Shown here in pieces: positions 1 to 8,605 of a stretch of DNA of 64,000 nt. Origin of the DNA: Dokdonella sp041395345 (GTDB taxonomy: Bacteria > Pseudomonadota > Gammaproteobacteria > Xanthomonadales > Rhodanobacteraceae). The notes beneath the pieces were generated by a model. The model was not told the DNA's origin and made no database searches. It saw only the letters and a program-made list of their open reading frames with translations. The translations under genes and the position numbers were made by a program. The stretch spans positions 124,001-188,000 of the forward strand of contig NZ_JAWLAR010000003.1 of the NCBI RefSeq assembly GCF_041395345.1, given 5' to 3'. The stretch's first letter is position 1. The number at the start of each line of letters is the position of its first letter.

Positions 1-491
1 TGGATATGCCCGGCGGCCTTTTCCGGAGATACGCCCATGTCGACGTCATCGGTGACCACGACAACTTCGGCCTCCAGATCGATACCCCAGTCCTCACTGG
101 CGACCAGGATCGGATCACGCGGGGCGAGAAAGCCGGCACTGGTGGCCTGATACATCAACGGATCGGTATAGAAGCTTTCGGGAACCTCCGCTCCGCGCGC
201 CCGGCGAACGCGCTCGACATGGGGCAGATAGGCGCTTCCGTCCACGAATTCGTAGGCGCGCGGCAGTGGCGAGGCCAGCTTGTCGACGTCGAGGTCAAAG
301 GCTTCTGCCGCCTTGCCGGCCTGCAAGTCTTCGAACAGGGCATTCAGGCGCGGCGCGGCACTGCTCCAGTCTTCCAGGGCAAGCTGCAGAGTGGCTGCGA
401 TGCCGGTTGCACGCACACCTCGTGTCAGTTCGCGGTTGACAACGATCAGCGTGCCGTCACGGCCGCCTTCCTTGAGACTGGCAAGTTTCAT
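1..491 (-). CDS. fahA: fumarylacetoacetate hydrolase family protein (3' end outside window)
   Basis: N-terminal 163 codons of an FAH-family protein that continues past the left edge. The reading begins MKLASLKEGGRDGTLIVV and contains the family-like stretches SFYTDPLMYQ and EDWGIDLEAEVVVV, where acidic residues of the metal site are expected in this fold. FAH cleaves fumarylacetoacetate to fumarate and acetoacetate, the last step of the homogentisate pathway. It starts 18 bases after the hmgA stop, in the same direction, so it is almost certainly the next gene of the hppD-hmgA operon. The call rests on both sequence and context; the catalytic C-terminal half is not visible. Confidence 0.85.
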   Translation of the reverse strand, partial: MKLASLKEGGRDGTLIVVNRELTRGVRATGIAATLQLALEDWSSAAPRLNALFEDLQAGKAAEAFDLDVDKLASPLPRAYEFVDGSAYLPHVERVRRARGAEVPESFYTDPLMYQATSAGFLAPRDPILVASEDWGIDLEAEVVVVTDDVDMGVSPEKAAGHI

Positions 492-509
492 GCGAATGAT
501 TTTCCTGTT

Positions 510-1817
510 TTAGCGATTGCCTGGATCGAAATGCTTGCGCAAACCCTGCCAGCATTCGAAGTAGTCGCCTTGAAGCTGCGATGACTCGAGTGCCTGGCGT
601 GTTGGATGAATCACCGCCCGCGTTTCGAACATGAAGGCCATCGTATCGACGATGTGGTCCGGTTGCGAGGTATCCGATGCACTGGCCTTCTCGAAACTCG
701 CGGCATCCGGCCCGTGGCCTGACATGCAATTGTGCAGGCTGCTGCCGCCCGGTTCGAAACCGCCAGCCTTGGCGTCATAGGCGCCGTGGATCAGGCCCAT
801 GTATTCGCTGGCGATATTGCGATGGAACCAGGGCGGGCGGAACGTATCCTCGGCACAGAGCCAGCGCGGCGGAAAGATGGCGAAATCGATGTTGGCCGTG
901 CCGGGAGTATCGCTGGCCGAGGTCAGCACCGTGAAGATCGACGGATCGGGATGGTCGTAGCTGATCGAGCCCACCGTGTTGAAGCGACGCAGGTCGTAGC
1001 GATACGGCACGTGATTGCCGTGCCATGCCACGACATCAAGCGGCGAATGTCCGATTGCAGCCGACCAGAGGTGTCCCTGGAACTTGGCCACGAGCTGGAA
1101 ATCCCCTTCCAGGTCTTCGAAGGCCGCAAGCGGCGATTCGAAATCGCGCGCGTTGGCCAGCCCGTTCGAGCCGATCGGACCGAGCTCCGGCAATCGCATG
1201 GCGCTACCGAAGTTTTCGGCCGCATAGCCAAGCGAGTCGCCATCGGGCAGATCCACGCGAAAACGGATGCCGCGCGGAATCACCGCGATTTGCTGAGGCT
1301 CGACTTCGAGCACGCCCATTTCGGTAGCCAGCAGCAGACGACCCCGCTGCGGCAGCAGAATCATTTCCGCATCGGCGTTGTAGAAATAGCGGCCCTGCAT
1401 CGAGCGATTCGCTGCATAGACATGGATTCCGATACCGGCCTGCGCAGCAGCACTGCCGTTGCCTGCCATCGTGAACAGGCCATCGATGAAATCGGTCGGG
1501 GTGTCAGGCACGCGCGGCGGATCCCAGCGCAACTGGTTCGGCGATGTCGGCGTTTCGCCAAAGGCATTGTGGAAGCGCCCGCTCTCGACTTGCCGGAACG
1601 GCTTGTGCATCGAGGCTGGTCGAATCCGATACAGCCAGCTGCGCTGGTTGTGCGAGCGCGGCGCGGTGAATGCCGTACCCGAAATCTGTTCGGCATAGAG
1701 GCCGTAAGCCACGCGCTGGGGCGAATTGCGGCCTACAGGCAATGCCCCGGGCAATGCCTCGCTGGCGAATTCGTTGCCGAAGCCGGATTGGTATTTTCGG
1801 GCCGTTGCTTCATTCAT
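510..1817 (-). CDS. hmgA: homogentisate 1,2-dioxygenase
   Basis: 435-residue protein, the normal length for HmgA. It opens the aromatic ring of homogentisate with O2 to give maleylacetoacetate in tyrosine/phenylalanine breakdown. The C-terminal third carries the iron-site region: FHRNIASEYMGLIHGAYD followed by GGFEPGGSSLHNCMSGHGPD, with the expected His and Glu ligands. The ATG start overlaps the stop of the upstream DUF559 gene as ATGA, and fahA follows 18 bases downstream. Expression is likely controlled together with hppD by the MarR regulator next door (inference). Confidence 0.97.
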   Translation of the reverse strand: MNEATARKYQSGFGNEFASEALPGALPVGRNSPQRVAYGLYAEQISGTAFTAPRSHNQRSWLYRIRPASMHKPFRQVESGRFHNAFGETPTSPNQLRWDPPRVPDTPTDFIDGLFTMAGNGSAAAQAGIGIHVYAANRSMQGRYFYNADAEMILLPQRGRLLLATEMGVLEVEPQQIAVIPRGIRFRVDLPDGDSLGYAAENFGSAMRLPELGPIGSNGLANARDFESPLAAFEDLEGDFQLVAKFQGHLWSAAIGHSPLDVVAWHGNHVPYRYDLRRFNTVGSISYDHPDPSIFTVLTSASDTPGTANIDFAIFPPRWLCAEDTFRPPWFHRNIASEYMGLIHGAYDAKAGGFEPGGSSLHNCMSGHGPDAASFEKASASDTSQPDHIVDTMAFMFETRAVIHPTRQALESSQLQGDYFECWQGLRKHFDPGNR

Positions 1818-2254
1818 TTCTTTGGCTCCAAAGCCCCTCTCCCCTCGGGGGAGGGGTTGGGGTGGGGGTACGATTTCTCGACAGCGTTCCGGATCGCCTC
1901 AAGCACAGCATCGGTTTGGCTCAGGACTTCACTGTCCCAAAAGCGCAGAATTCTCCAGCCACTCCGAGCGAGATATCGCGTCCGTGCTTCATCGACTCTC
2001 TGGTTGTGCTGGGAGCCATCCAGTTCAATGATCAATCTTCTTTCAATACAGCAGAAATCAGCAATGTACGGGGGTATTGGGTGTTGCCGTCTGAACTTGA
2101 CCCCCTCAAGCTGCCTCGCTCGAATTCGCGACCACAGCTTTCGTTCTGCATCGGTCAGCTCGCTGCGCAGATTTCTCGAATTTCGCAACGTATTTGTCGG
2201 CAACGGCGGTTTTATTCCTTTGAGTTCCATTTCCCGACCCTGGGCGTCCTTCAT
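1814..2254 (-). CDS. DUF559 (Vsr-like) endonuclease-domain protein
   Basis: 146-residue protein of the DUF559 family, a small PD-(D/E)XK/Vsr-like nuclease fold. Visible family features are LRSELTDAERKLWSRIR, the basic KFRRQHPIPPYIADFCC segment with the likely catalytic Asp, ELDGSQHN, and RSGWRILRFWDSEVL. It lies between hppD and hmgA, same strand, and its stop overlaps the hmgA start (ATGA). The last residues (PHPNPSPEGRG) are encoded by an inverted-repeat unit at 1833-1869, and an inverted copy of that unit sits upstream at 2321-2357. It has no evident role in tyrosine catabolism, so it looks like an insertion into the operon. Its biological role is unknown. Confidence 0.85.
   Translation of the reverse strand: MKDAQGREMELKGIKPPLPTNTLRNSRNLRSELTDAERKLWSRIRARQLEGVKFRRQHPIPPYIADFCCIERRLIIELDGSQHNQRVDEARTRYLARSGWRILRFWDSEVLSQTDAVLEAIRNAVEKSYPHPNPSPEGRGALEPKK
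1833..1869. repeat. inverted-repeat unit, copy 1 (inside 3' end of DUF559 gene)
   Basis: G/C-rich unit of about 37 bases with an internal hairpin (CCCCTC...GAGGGG) followed by TTGGGGTGGGGGT. It is closely similar to the reverse complement of the unit at 2321-2357. It is translated as the C-terminal tail of the DUF559 protein. Units of this type are common dispersed repeats in proteobacterial genomes. Confidence 0.75.
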
Positions 2255-2320
2255 TACTTGAATTCGCGAGGGCCGCGCAGTTCATTTGCCGCAGTGAATG
2301 GAGATCCTGGCTAGCATCGC

Positions 2321-2357
2321 ACCCTCACCCCAGCCCTCTCCCGGGGGGAGAGGGAGC
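2321..2357. repeat. inverted-repeat unit, copy 2 (upstream of DUF559 gene)
   Basis: ACCCTCACCCCAGCCCTCTC followed by a CCC/GGG-centred hairpin ending GAGAGGGAGC. It is an inverted copy of the 1833-1869 unit, lying between the hppD stop (2364) and the DUF559 start (2254). Together the two units bracket the DUF559 gene. Confidence 0.75.
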
Positions 2358-2363
2358 TTGAGC

Positions 2364-3461
2364 CTAAAGCACGCCGCGCTTCATCTGGTCACGTTCGATC
2401 GATTCGAACAGGGCCTGGAAATTGCCCTCGCCGAAGCCGGGATTGCCCTTGCGCTGGATGATCTCGAAGAAGATCGGGCCAATGCAGTTCTTGGTGAAGA
2501 TCTGCAGCAGCAACTTCTTCTTGGTCTCGGCATCGGCATCGATCAGGATGCGGTTCTTCCACATGCGTGCCACGTCTTCACCGTGATGCGGAATGCGCTC
2601 ATCGATCAGTTCGTAGTAGGTATTCGGCGTATCAAGGAATTCGATGCCTTCGGCGCGCATCGCCTCGATGGTGCTGTAGATGTCATCGGTGAAGCAGGCG
2701 ATGTGCTGGATGCCTTCGCCGCGGTACTCGTCGAGGTATTCGTTGATCTGCGACTTCTCGTCCGAAGACTCGTTCAGCGGAATGCGCACCATGCCATCGG
2801 GTGCCGTCATCGCCTTGGACACCAGGCCGGTCTTCGCACCCTTGATGTCGAAGTAGCGGATCTCGCGGAAGTTGAACAGGCGCTCGTAGTAGTCCGACCA
2901 CTTCTGCATGTTGCCGAAGTAGAGATTGTGGGTCAGATGATCTATGAAGGTCAGACCGAATCCGACGGGATTCGGGTCGGCACCCTCAATGGGTTCGAAG
3001 TCGGCGGCGTAGATGTCGCCGGCGTCGCCGTACTTGTCGACCAGGTAGAGCATGCAGTCGCCAATACCCTTGACCACCGGCGCATTGACCGCCTTGCTGG
3101 CCACCTTGTGGTCGATGGCTTCGCCACCGTTGGCGATGACGCGGCTGCAGACCTCGTCCGCCGGCATGCTGACGCGAATCGCGAAACCGCAGGCACAGGG
3201 GCCATGCGCCTTGGCGAAATCCGCTGCGAACGAATCAGGGTCCTCGTTGATCAGGAAATTGACCGTCCCCTGACGATAAACCGTGATGGGCCGCTTCCTG
3301 TGGCGCAGCACGGCGGTGAAACCCATGTGCTTGAAGTAGGCGTGCAGCTTGGCGGGCTCCGGCGAGGCGAACTCGACGAACTCGAAGCCGTCGATGCCCA
3401 TCGGGTTCTCGAACGTCGTAACCTGCATTCCCGTATTGCCTGATTCGAGCTGGGCGTTCAT
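2364..3461 (-). CDS. hppD: 4-hydroxyphenylpyruvate dioxygenase
   Basis: 365-residue enzyme, typical for bacterial HPPD, which turns 4-hydroxyphenylpyruvate into homogentisate. It is a two-domain glyoxalase-fold protein. The three Fe(II) ligands can be placed in FIDHLTHNL (His), GIQHIACFTDDI (His) and FFEIIQRKGN (Glu). The ATG is preceded by GAGGAATTC. It is the first gene of the leftward run hppD-(DUF559)-hmgA-fahA. It diverges from a MarR-family gene, with a near-perfect palindrome in the 86-base intergenic space. Confidence 0.97.
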   Translation of the reverse strand: MNAQLESGNTGMQVTTFENPMGIDGFEFVEFASPEPAKLHAYFKHMGFTAVLRHRKRPITVYRQGTVNFLINEDPDSFAADFAKAHGPCACGFAIRVSMPADEVCSRVIANGGEAIDHKVASKAVNAPVVKGIGDCMLYLVDKYGDAGDIYAADFEPIEGADPNPVGFGLTFIDHLTHNLYFGNMQKWSDYYERLFNFREIRYFDIKGAKTGLVSKAMTAPDGMVRIPLNESSDEKSQINEYLDEYRGEGIQHIACFTDDIYSTIEAMRAEGIEFLDTPNTYYELIDERIPHHGEDVARMWKNRILIDADAETKKKLLLQIFTKNCIGPIFFEIIQRKGNPGFGEGNFQALFESIERDQMKRGVL

Positions 3462-3511
3462 GACGAATTCCTCGTGTTCTGCGCGGGTTGTACATCGAAC
3501 CCCATATTTTA

Positions 3512-3525
3512 GTTACAATTGAAAC
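3512..3525. promoter_or_regulatory. palindromic operator candidate for the MarR regulator
   Basis: GTTACAATTGAAAC is an inverted repeat with 12 of 14 symmetric positions, centred on CAATTG. It lies between the divergent starts of hppD (3461) and the MarR gene (3548). MarR dimers generally bind short palindromes of this size next to their own gene. Binding itself is inferred. Confidence 0.55.
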
Positions 3526-3547
3526 CAACTGCAAGAGGTCCTGTGCA

Positions 3548-4003
3548 ATGCCTGGTCATGCCCTGCTCGAACTCGAGACATTTCTGCCCTACCGGCTGTC
3601 GGTGCTGTCGAACACCCTGAGCCAGGCGATCGCACGCGTCTACGAGAAGCGATTCAACCTCTCGGTGACGGAATGGCGGGCGATGGCGGTGCTCGGACAC
3701 TGCAGCGACATTTCGGCGCGCGAGGTGGCCGAACGCACGGCGATGGACAAGGTGGCAGTCAGCCGCGCCGTGGCGCGCCTGCTGGCCAAGGGCCACATCG
3801 AGCGCAGCACGGCCAGCCACGACAAGCGTCAGTCCGTGCTGCGCCTGTCCGACGAGGGCTGGAAAATCTACGATCAGGTTGCGCCACTCGCGCTGGAACA
3901 CGAGCAGCGCCTGCTCGCGCACCTGGACGAAGAAGAGCGTCAATGGCTGACGCGTATCCTCGAGACGCTGTGGCAGGCTGAGCTGGTTGAATCGAAACGT
4001 TGA
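3548..4003 (+). CDS. MarR-family transcriptional regulator of the tyrosine-catabolic genes
   Basis: 151 residues from the chosen ATG (MPGHALLELETFLPYRLSVL). That start is preceded by AAGAGG at 3533-3538; an upstream in-frame start at 3488 would run through the operator and is less likely. A winged helix-turn-helix is visible in SAREVAERTAMDKVAVSRAV and the wing HDKRQSVLRLSDEG. Helices at both ends form the MarR dimer interface. MarR-type regulators divergent from hppD/hmgA genes usually repress homogentisate-pathway genes until an aromatic intermediate binds. This exact ligand is not known from the sequence. Confidence 0.88.
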   Translation: MPGHALLELETFLPYRLSVLSNTLSQAIARVYEKRFNLSVTEWRAMAVLGHCSDISAREVAERTAMDKVAVSRAVARLLAKGHIERSTASHDKRQSVLRLSDEGWKIYDQVAPLALEHEQRLLAHLDEEERQWLTRILETLWQAELVESKR

Positions 4004-4060
4004 GGGTTCGGCATTGGCGTGATGCGCCGATGCCCGGGAAACGCTGATTGTCTGCCCGTT

Positions 4061-4505
4061 GCAGGAGGGGCGTCGGTGCGATGCTTTCTTTTGCGATAAA
4101 TGCAAGGAGCATCGCGGCTGACGCCCCTCCTACAGAAGCGCCCGCAGCCGACGTCGATTTGCACACCAAGCAGAAGCATCGCGCATGAATGCGCTCCTAC
4201 ACCGTTGCAGTCATGGCCCCCGCATCAAGGCGGTCGTGGCCTTCGAATCAACGACAGGCATCGCCTTCGCATCAACGGCGGGCATCGCCTCGATGCTTCT
4301 CGTAGGAACAGGCTTTAGCCGTGATGCTTTTGGGCACATCCGCCAAGAGCATCGCGCATGAATGCTGCTCCTGCGCACAGCAGCGACCGTGAAAGCCATT
4401 CGATTGCGGTGGTGCTGCATTGGCTTCCGTAGGAGGGGCGTCAGCCGCGATGCTCCTTTTCGCGAGCGCCTGAAAGCAGCATCGCGGCTGACGCCGCTCC
4501 TGCAA
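4061..4505. repeat. cluster of about seven dispersed palindromic (REP-like) units
   Basis: The 648-base space between the MarR and POT genes holds at least seven related units in alternating orientation, near 4061, 4107, 4174, 4302, 4349, 4429 and 4478. The consensus is roughly GTAGGAGSGGCGTCAGCCGCGATGC, with degenerate variants such as AAGCATCGCGCATGAATGCG. No gene is seen here. The same family recurs at 12319-12409. Confidence 0.85.
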
Positions 4506-4555
4506 CAACGCGTGACGCCAACGCTGTTTCACAAAAGCTTGTAGTGCCTTGAAAT

Positions 4556-4584
4556 GAAAAGTCCGCAGCCGTTGGCAGGCTGCG
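4556..4584 (-). terminator. probable intrinsic terminator of the POT gene
   Basis: On the minus strand CGCAGCC and GGCTGCG form a 7-bp stem (4564-4570 with 4578-4584) and are followed by a short TTTT tract. It lies 68 bases downstream of the POT transporter stop. The T tract is short, so efficiency is uncertain. Confidence 0.5.
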
Positions 4585-4651
4585 AACCCTGTTCAAACTA
4601 CACGGATTGATTCGCGTGGACGTAGCTGAGGGCGAGGTATCACCCCTGAAC

Positions 4652-6166
4652 TCATTTCACGCCATGCATGAGTTTGTTGATCAGCGGGGCGATCAGGAAC
4701 AGCAGCACGCCCGCTCCGAGCAGCAGCCAGAAACTGAAGGTAAAGCCCTCGAGCGCAGAGCCGACTGTCATGCCGGTTTCGCCGCTGACATGTCCGGCGA
4801 AGATTCCGGAAAGATTGTTGCCGATTGCCGTACTCAGGAACCAGCCGCCCATGGCCAGACCGACCAGGCGTACCGGGGCCAGCTTGGTCACCATCGACAG
4901 GCCGATCGGCGAAAGACAGAGTTCGCCGGCCGTCTGCAGCACGTAGACCAGGACCAGCGGCCAGAATGGAATCAGTCCCTCGGGGCTGACCAGATTGGTC
5001 AGCGCATACATGAGCACGAGGAAGGCGACCGCATTGCCGAGCAAGCCAAGGCCGAACTTGCGCGGAATCGACGGTTCCATGTTCTTGCGTCCGAGGAAAC
5101 CCCAGATCCAGGCGGCAATCGGGGCCAGCAACACGATGGCGACCGGATTCACCGACTGGAACCAGCCGACCGGGAAAATCCAGCCACCGAACATCTCGCG
5201 ATCGACGATACCCTGGGCGAGGAAGTTGAACGAGCTGCCGGCCTGCTCGAAGAACATCCAGAACAGCACGTTGAACAGGAAGATGATCAGCATCGCGTAA
5301 ACGCGGTGAGTCTGCACGGTGCCGTTGCGGATGGCCTCGATCAGCAGCATCACGGCCAGACCGACAAACAACGCGGCCAGCACCCAGGCCAGCGCCTCGG
5401 CACCGACCTTGTCGATCAGCAAATAGACGACGGGTACCGCGAGCGCCGCACCAACGAGCACGGCCAGCATGCTCTTGGTGCCATTGCGATCGGCAGGCGG
5501 CTCACCGATACCCTTGAGCTGGGCGCGACCAAACCAGAACCAGAGGAAGCTGATGACCATGCCGATGCCGGTAGCAGCGAACACCACCTTGTAGTTCTGC
5601 TGCATCGGCGTGTCGGTGATGACGCTGGCCAGCCAGCCGGTCACCAGCGGAGCGACCAGCGCGCCGGCGTTGATGCCCATGTAGAAGATCGTGAAGCCGC
5701 GGTCGCGGCGATTGTCGTTGATCGAATAGAGCTGTCCCACCATCGTGGAAATATTCGGCTTGAACAGACCGTTGCCGACGATGACGAGCGACAGTCCGAG
5801 AACGAACAGCTCCTTGTTCGGCAACATGATCGTGAACAGGCCGGCGGCCATGATCACCGCGCCAAGCAGGATCGATCGCTGATAACCGATGATGCGATCG
5901 GCGACGTAACCGCCGAACAGGGCGGTCGCATAGACCAGTGCAAGGAAGGCGCCATAGGTACGGCTCGCATAGCCCTGGCCGGAAGCATCGCCATCGAAGA
6001 ACTGGGCAACGATATACAAGGTCAACGCCCAGCGCATGCCGTAGAACGCGAAGCGCTCCCAGAACTCGGTCATGAACAGCATCCACAGCGGCCTTGGATG
6101 CCCCAGCGCGTCCTTGAAGTCGCGTGGAGGTGTATCGGGTGACTCGGATGTTGCAACGCCGCTCAT
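4652..6166 (-). CDS. proton-dependent oligopeptide transporter (POT/PTR family)
   Basis: 504-residue inner-membrane protein with about 12-14 hydrophobic segments, the normal size for the POT branch of the major facilitator superfamily. It imports di- and tripeptides with protons. The signature EFWERFAFYGMR (the ExxERF proton-coupling motif) is in helix 1. FTIFYMGINAGAL matches the POT FYxxINxG signature in helix 5. It stands alone between a repeat cluster and the tryptophan dioxygenase gene. The exact substrate range cannot be read from the sequence. Confidence 0.93.
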   Translation of the reverse strand: MSGVATSESPDTPPRDFKDALGHPRPLWMLFMTEFWERFAFYGMRWALTLYIVAQFFDGDASGQGYASRTYGAFLALVYATALFGGYVADRIIGYQRSILLGAVIMAAGLFTIMLPNKELFVLGLSLVIVGNGLFKPNISTMVGQLYSINDNRRDRGFTIFYMGINAGALVAPLVTGWLASVITDTPMQQNYKVVFAATGIGMVISFLWFWFGRAQLKGIGEPPADRNGTKSMLAVLVGAALAVPVVYLLIDKVGAEALAWVLAALFVGLAVMLLIEAIRNGTVQTHRVYAMLIIFLFNVLFWMFFEQAGSSFNFLAQGIVDREMFGGWIFPVGWFQSVNPVAIVLLAPIAAWIWGFLGRKNMEPSIPRKFGLGLLGNAVAFLVLMYALTNLVSPEGLIPFWPLVLVYVLQTAGELCLSPIGLSMVTKLAPVRLVGLAMGGWFLSTAIGNNLSGIFAGHVSGETGMTVGSALEGFTFSFWLLLGAGVLLFLIAPLINKLMHGVK

Positions 6167-6277
6167 GCAGTTCTCCCGGGATCGGTATTGGATAACCGGG
6201 CGAGGATCACCGACCGTTGCAGGCTACGTCAATTGCTGTCTTCTTGCTGCAGCGCAGCATCGGCGCCTGACGACCGC

Positions 6278-7123
6278 TCAGCTACCAATGACGGTGCGCA
6301 CTTCGAGCAGCTCCGGAAAGAACGTCAGTTCGAGTGCCTTCTTCAGGAAGGCGACGCCCGACGAGCCACCCGTACCGCGCTTGTGGCCGATCACGCGCTC
6401 CACCGTTTTCATGTGACGGAAACGCCAGAGCTGGAACGATTCCTCGATATCGACGAGCTGCTCGCAGAAGTGATACTCCGACCAGAACTCGTCGGCGTTC
6501 TCGTAGATGCGCTTGAATACCGGAACCAGGTCTTCGCGGAAGCGGTGCGGTCGTGACCACTCGCGTTCGACGCAATCCGCGGGCACGGCGTGGCCGCTGC
6601 GATGCAGGTAGCGAAGAAACTCGTCGTACAGACTCGGTGCTTCGAGGGCCTTTCGCAACTCGTTCTGGCGTTCAGGATCATGCGTGAACACGGCCAGCAT
6701 GTCGGCGTTCTTGTTGCCAAGCAGGAATTCGATCATTCGGTACTGGTGCGACTGGAAGCCCGAAGCGGGTCCGAGCACATGGCGGAACTGCTGATATTCC
6801 GTGGGTGTCAGGGTTTCGAGCACAGCCCACTGCTCGAACAACTGGCGCTGGATCTGCTTGACCCGGGCAAGAATTTTCAGGCTCGAGTCGGTCTGGTCGA
6901 CCGAGAGCAGCCCGATCGCCGCCTGCAACTCGTGGATCACCAGCTTCATCCAGAGTTCGCCGACATGGTGCTGGACGATGAACAGCATTTCATCGTGATG
7001 CGGCGGATTGCTGATCGGCTTTTGCGCAGAGAGCAGCGTATCCAGCTGCAGGTAGCCACCGTAGTTGAGGCGATCACGCAGGTCCGTTTCTATGCCCTGC
7101 TCCAGCTCGCGCCTGTTTTCCAT
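6278..7123 (-). CDS. kynA: tryptophan 2,3-dioxygenase
   Basis: 281 residues from the ATG at 7123 (MENRRELEQGIETDL); a longer reading to 7159 would need a TTG start. It is a haem enzyme that converts L-tryptophan to N-formylkynurenine, the first step of the kynurenine pathway. Family blocks seen are YGGYLQLDTLLSAQKP, HHDEMLFIVQHH, GFQSHQYRMIEFLLGNKN and, near the C-terminus, FRHMKTVERVIGHKRGTGGS, which carries the haem-ligand His. No other kynurenine genes are in the window. Confidence 0.96.
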   Translation of the reverse strand: MENRRELEQGIETDLRDRLNYGGYLQLDTLLSAQKPISNPPHHDEMLFIVQHHVGELWMKLVIHELQAAIGLLSVDQTDSSLKILARVKQIQRQLFEQWAVLETLTPTEYQQFRHVLGPASGFQSHQYRMIEFLLGNKNADMLAVFTHDPERQNELRKALEAPSLYDEFLRYLHRSGHAVPADCVEREWSRPHRFREDLVPVFKRIYENADEFWSEYHFCEQLVDIEESFQLWRFRHMKTVERVIGHKRGTGGSSGVAFLKKALELTFFPELLEVRTVIGS

Positions 7124-7478
7124 GTCGGACCTGCCCGCCGCCTTGTTCGAATCAGGCAAGCTACCCGAGCGGGCGACTGATCGCCAGCCCCTGCGACGAT
7201 GTTGTCGGTACGCATCACGAATTGCGATTTGCTGCGCTCAGCCTTGCGTGCCGGTGCCGTGCTTGATATCAATGCAGCATCGTCGTGGCGCTGGGTCACG
7301 ATACGGCACAGTATCGAGCCGTCCGGCACTGGATCCGGATTCCGCACGCTACGTTCGCGCCGTTCCCGCAGATCCGTCCACGAGTCGACGGAGCGCAGCG
7401 ACGACGATTATGAGAACTCCGGCCGAAGCTTGGCCCATTCGTGCCGTCGTGACGAGACACGGTCCAGAGGAGAATTCC

Positions 7479-8555
7479 GTGCCTGTAGCCGCCACCTTCG
7501 AAATTGAATACCTGCAGTACCTCGATGCGGAAGGCAAGCTGGTCCGTGATGACCTGCCTGCCTTCGCACGCGATACGCGGCAGCTGGTCAAGCTGTATCA
7601 GGAAATGCTGATGGTGCGCATTTTCGACGCCAAGGCGATCGCCTTGCAGCGCACCGGAAAGCTCGGCACCTATGCGCCCTGCCTCGGCCACGAGGCCACC
7701 TATCTGGCGATCGGCAGCGCGATGCAGGAGGACGACTCGTTTGCCTGCAGCTATCGCGAATACGGTGCGCAGTTTCATCGGGGCGTGAAGCCGCGGGAAC
7801 TGCTGCTGTATTGGGGTGGCGACGAGCGCGGCAGCGATTTTTCCGGGCCGCCGCATGATTTCGCCTGGTGCGTACCGATTGGCACGCAATGCCTGCATGC
7901 CGCCGGTTCGGCGCTGGCCTTCAAGATCCGCAAGGAACCCCGCGTAGCCGTCTGCACGATTGGCGACGGTGGTTCGTCGAAGGCCGACTTCAACAGCGCA
8001 CTGAACGTCGCGGGCGCCATGACCCTGCCGCTGGTTGCCGTCATCGTCAACAACCAATGGGCGATCTCTGTACCGCGCGATGCGCAGACCGGCGCCAAGA
8101 CCCTGGCCCAGAAAGGTATTGCGGCAGGGCTCGAGTGCATGCAGGTCGACGGCAACGATCTGATCGCGATGCGTGCCGCCATGGACTACGCGTTGAAGCG
8201 CGCACGTCACGGCCATGGCGGGATGGTCATCGAAGCGGTCACGTATCGACTCTCCGACCACACCACGGCCGATGACGCACGCCGCTATCGCTCCGAGCAG
8301 GAGGTCAAGGAAGCCTGGGAGCGTGAGCCGCTGCGGCGCATGAAGACGTATCTCCAGTCGCTCAACGCGTGGACCGACGACGAAGAAAAGGAATGGACGG
8401 AGAAGTGCAAGAAATATGTCGACGCCGAGGTCAATGCCTACCTTGAAACCAGATCGCAACCGGTCGAGGCGATGTTCGACTACACCTATGCCGAGCTGCC
8501 GCCGGACCTGATCGCCCAGCGCGAAGAAGCCATTGAATGGGAGAAGCGCAAGTGA
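7479..8555 (+). CDS. 2-oxoacid dehydrogenase E1 component, alpha subunit (branched-chain or pyruvate type)
   Basis: 358 residues from a GTG at 7479, chosen because AGAGGAG lies six bases upstream and the protein then begins VPVAATFEIEYLQYLD, as in this family. It is the thiamine-diphosphate-binding alpha subunit of a heterotetrameric E1. The GDGGSSKADFNSAL to NNQWAIS block is the ThDP/Mg motif, and the SYREYG loop is near the active site. E1beta and E2 follow. Because Xanthomonadales usually make acetyl-CoA with AceE/AceF, a branched-chain 2-oxoacid dehydrogenase feeding iso-fatty-acid primers is the better guess, but pyruvate cannot be excluded. Confidence 0.88.
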   Translation: MPVAATFEIEYLQYLDAEGKLVRDDLPAFARDTRQLVKLYQEMLMVRIFDAKAIALQRTGKLGTYAPCLGHEATYLAIGSAMQEDDSFACSYREYGAQFHRGVKPRELLLYWGGDERGSDFSGPPHDFAWCVPIGTQCLHAAGSALAFKIRKEPRVAVCTIGDGGSSKADFNSALNVAGAMTLPLVAVIVNNQWAISVPRDAQTGAKTLAQKGIAAGLECMQVDGNDLIAMRAAMDYALKRARHGHGGMVIEAVTYRLSDHTTADDARRYRSEQEVKEAWEREPLRRMKTYLQSLNAWTDDEEKEWTEKCKKYVDAEVNAYLETRSQPVEAMFDYTYAELPPDLIAQREEAIEWEKRK

Positions 8556-8605
8556 TGCTCACCCGCTCCTGCACCCACAAACACATCAACGGCGAGCATT
8601 GATCG

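Noticed and set aside
4607..6142. 511-codon open frame on the plus strand
   Set aside because: Antisense to the POT transporter; the translation is Gln/Asp/His-rich, the usual mirror of a membrane protein.
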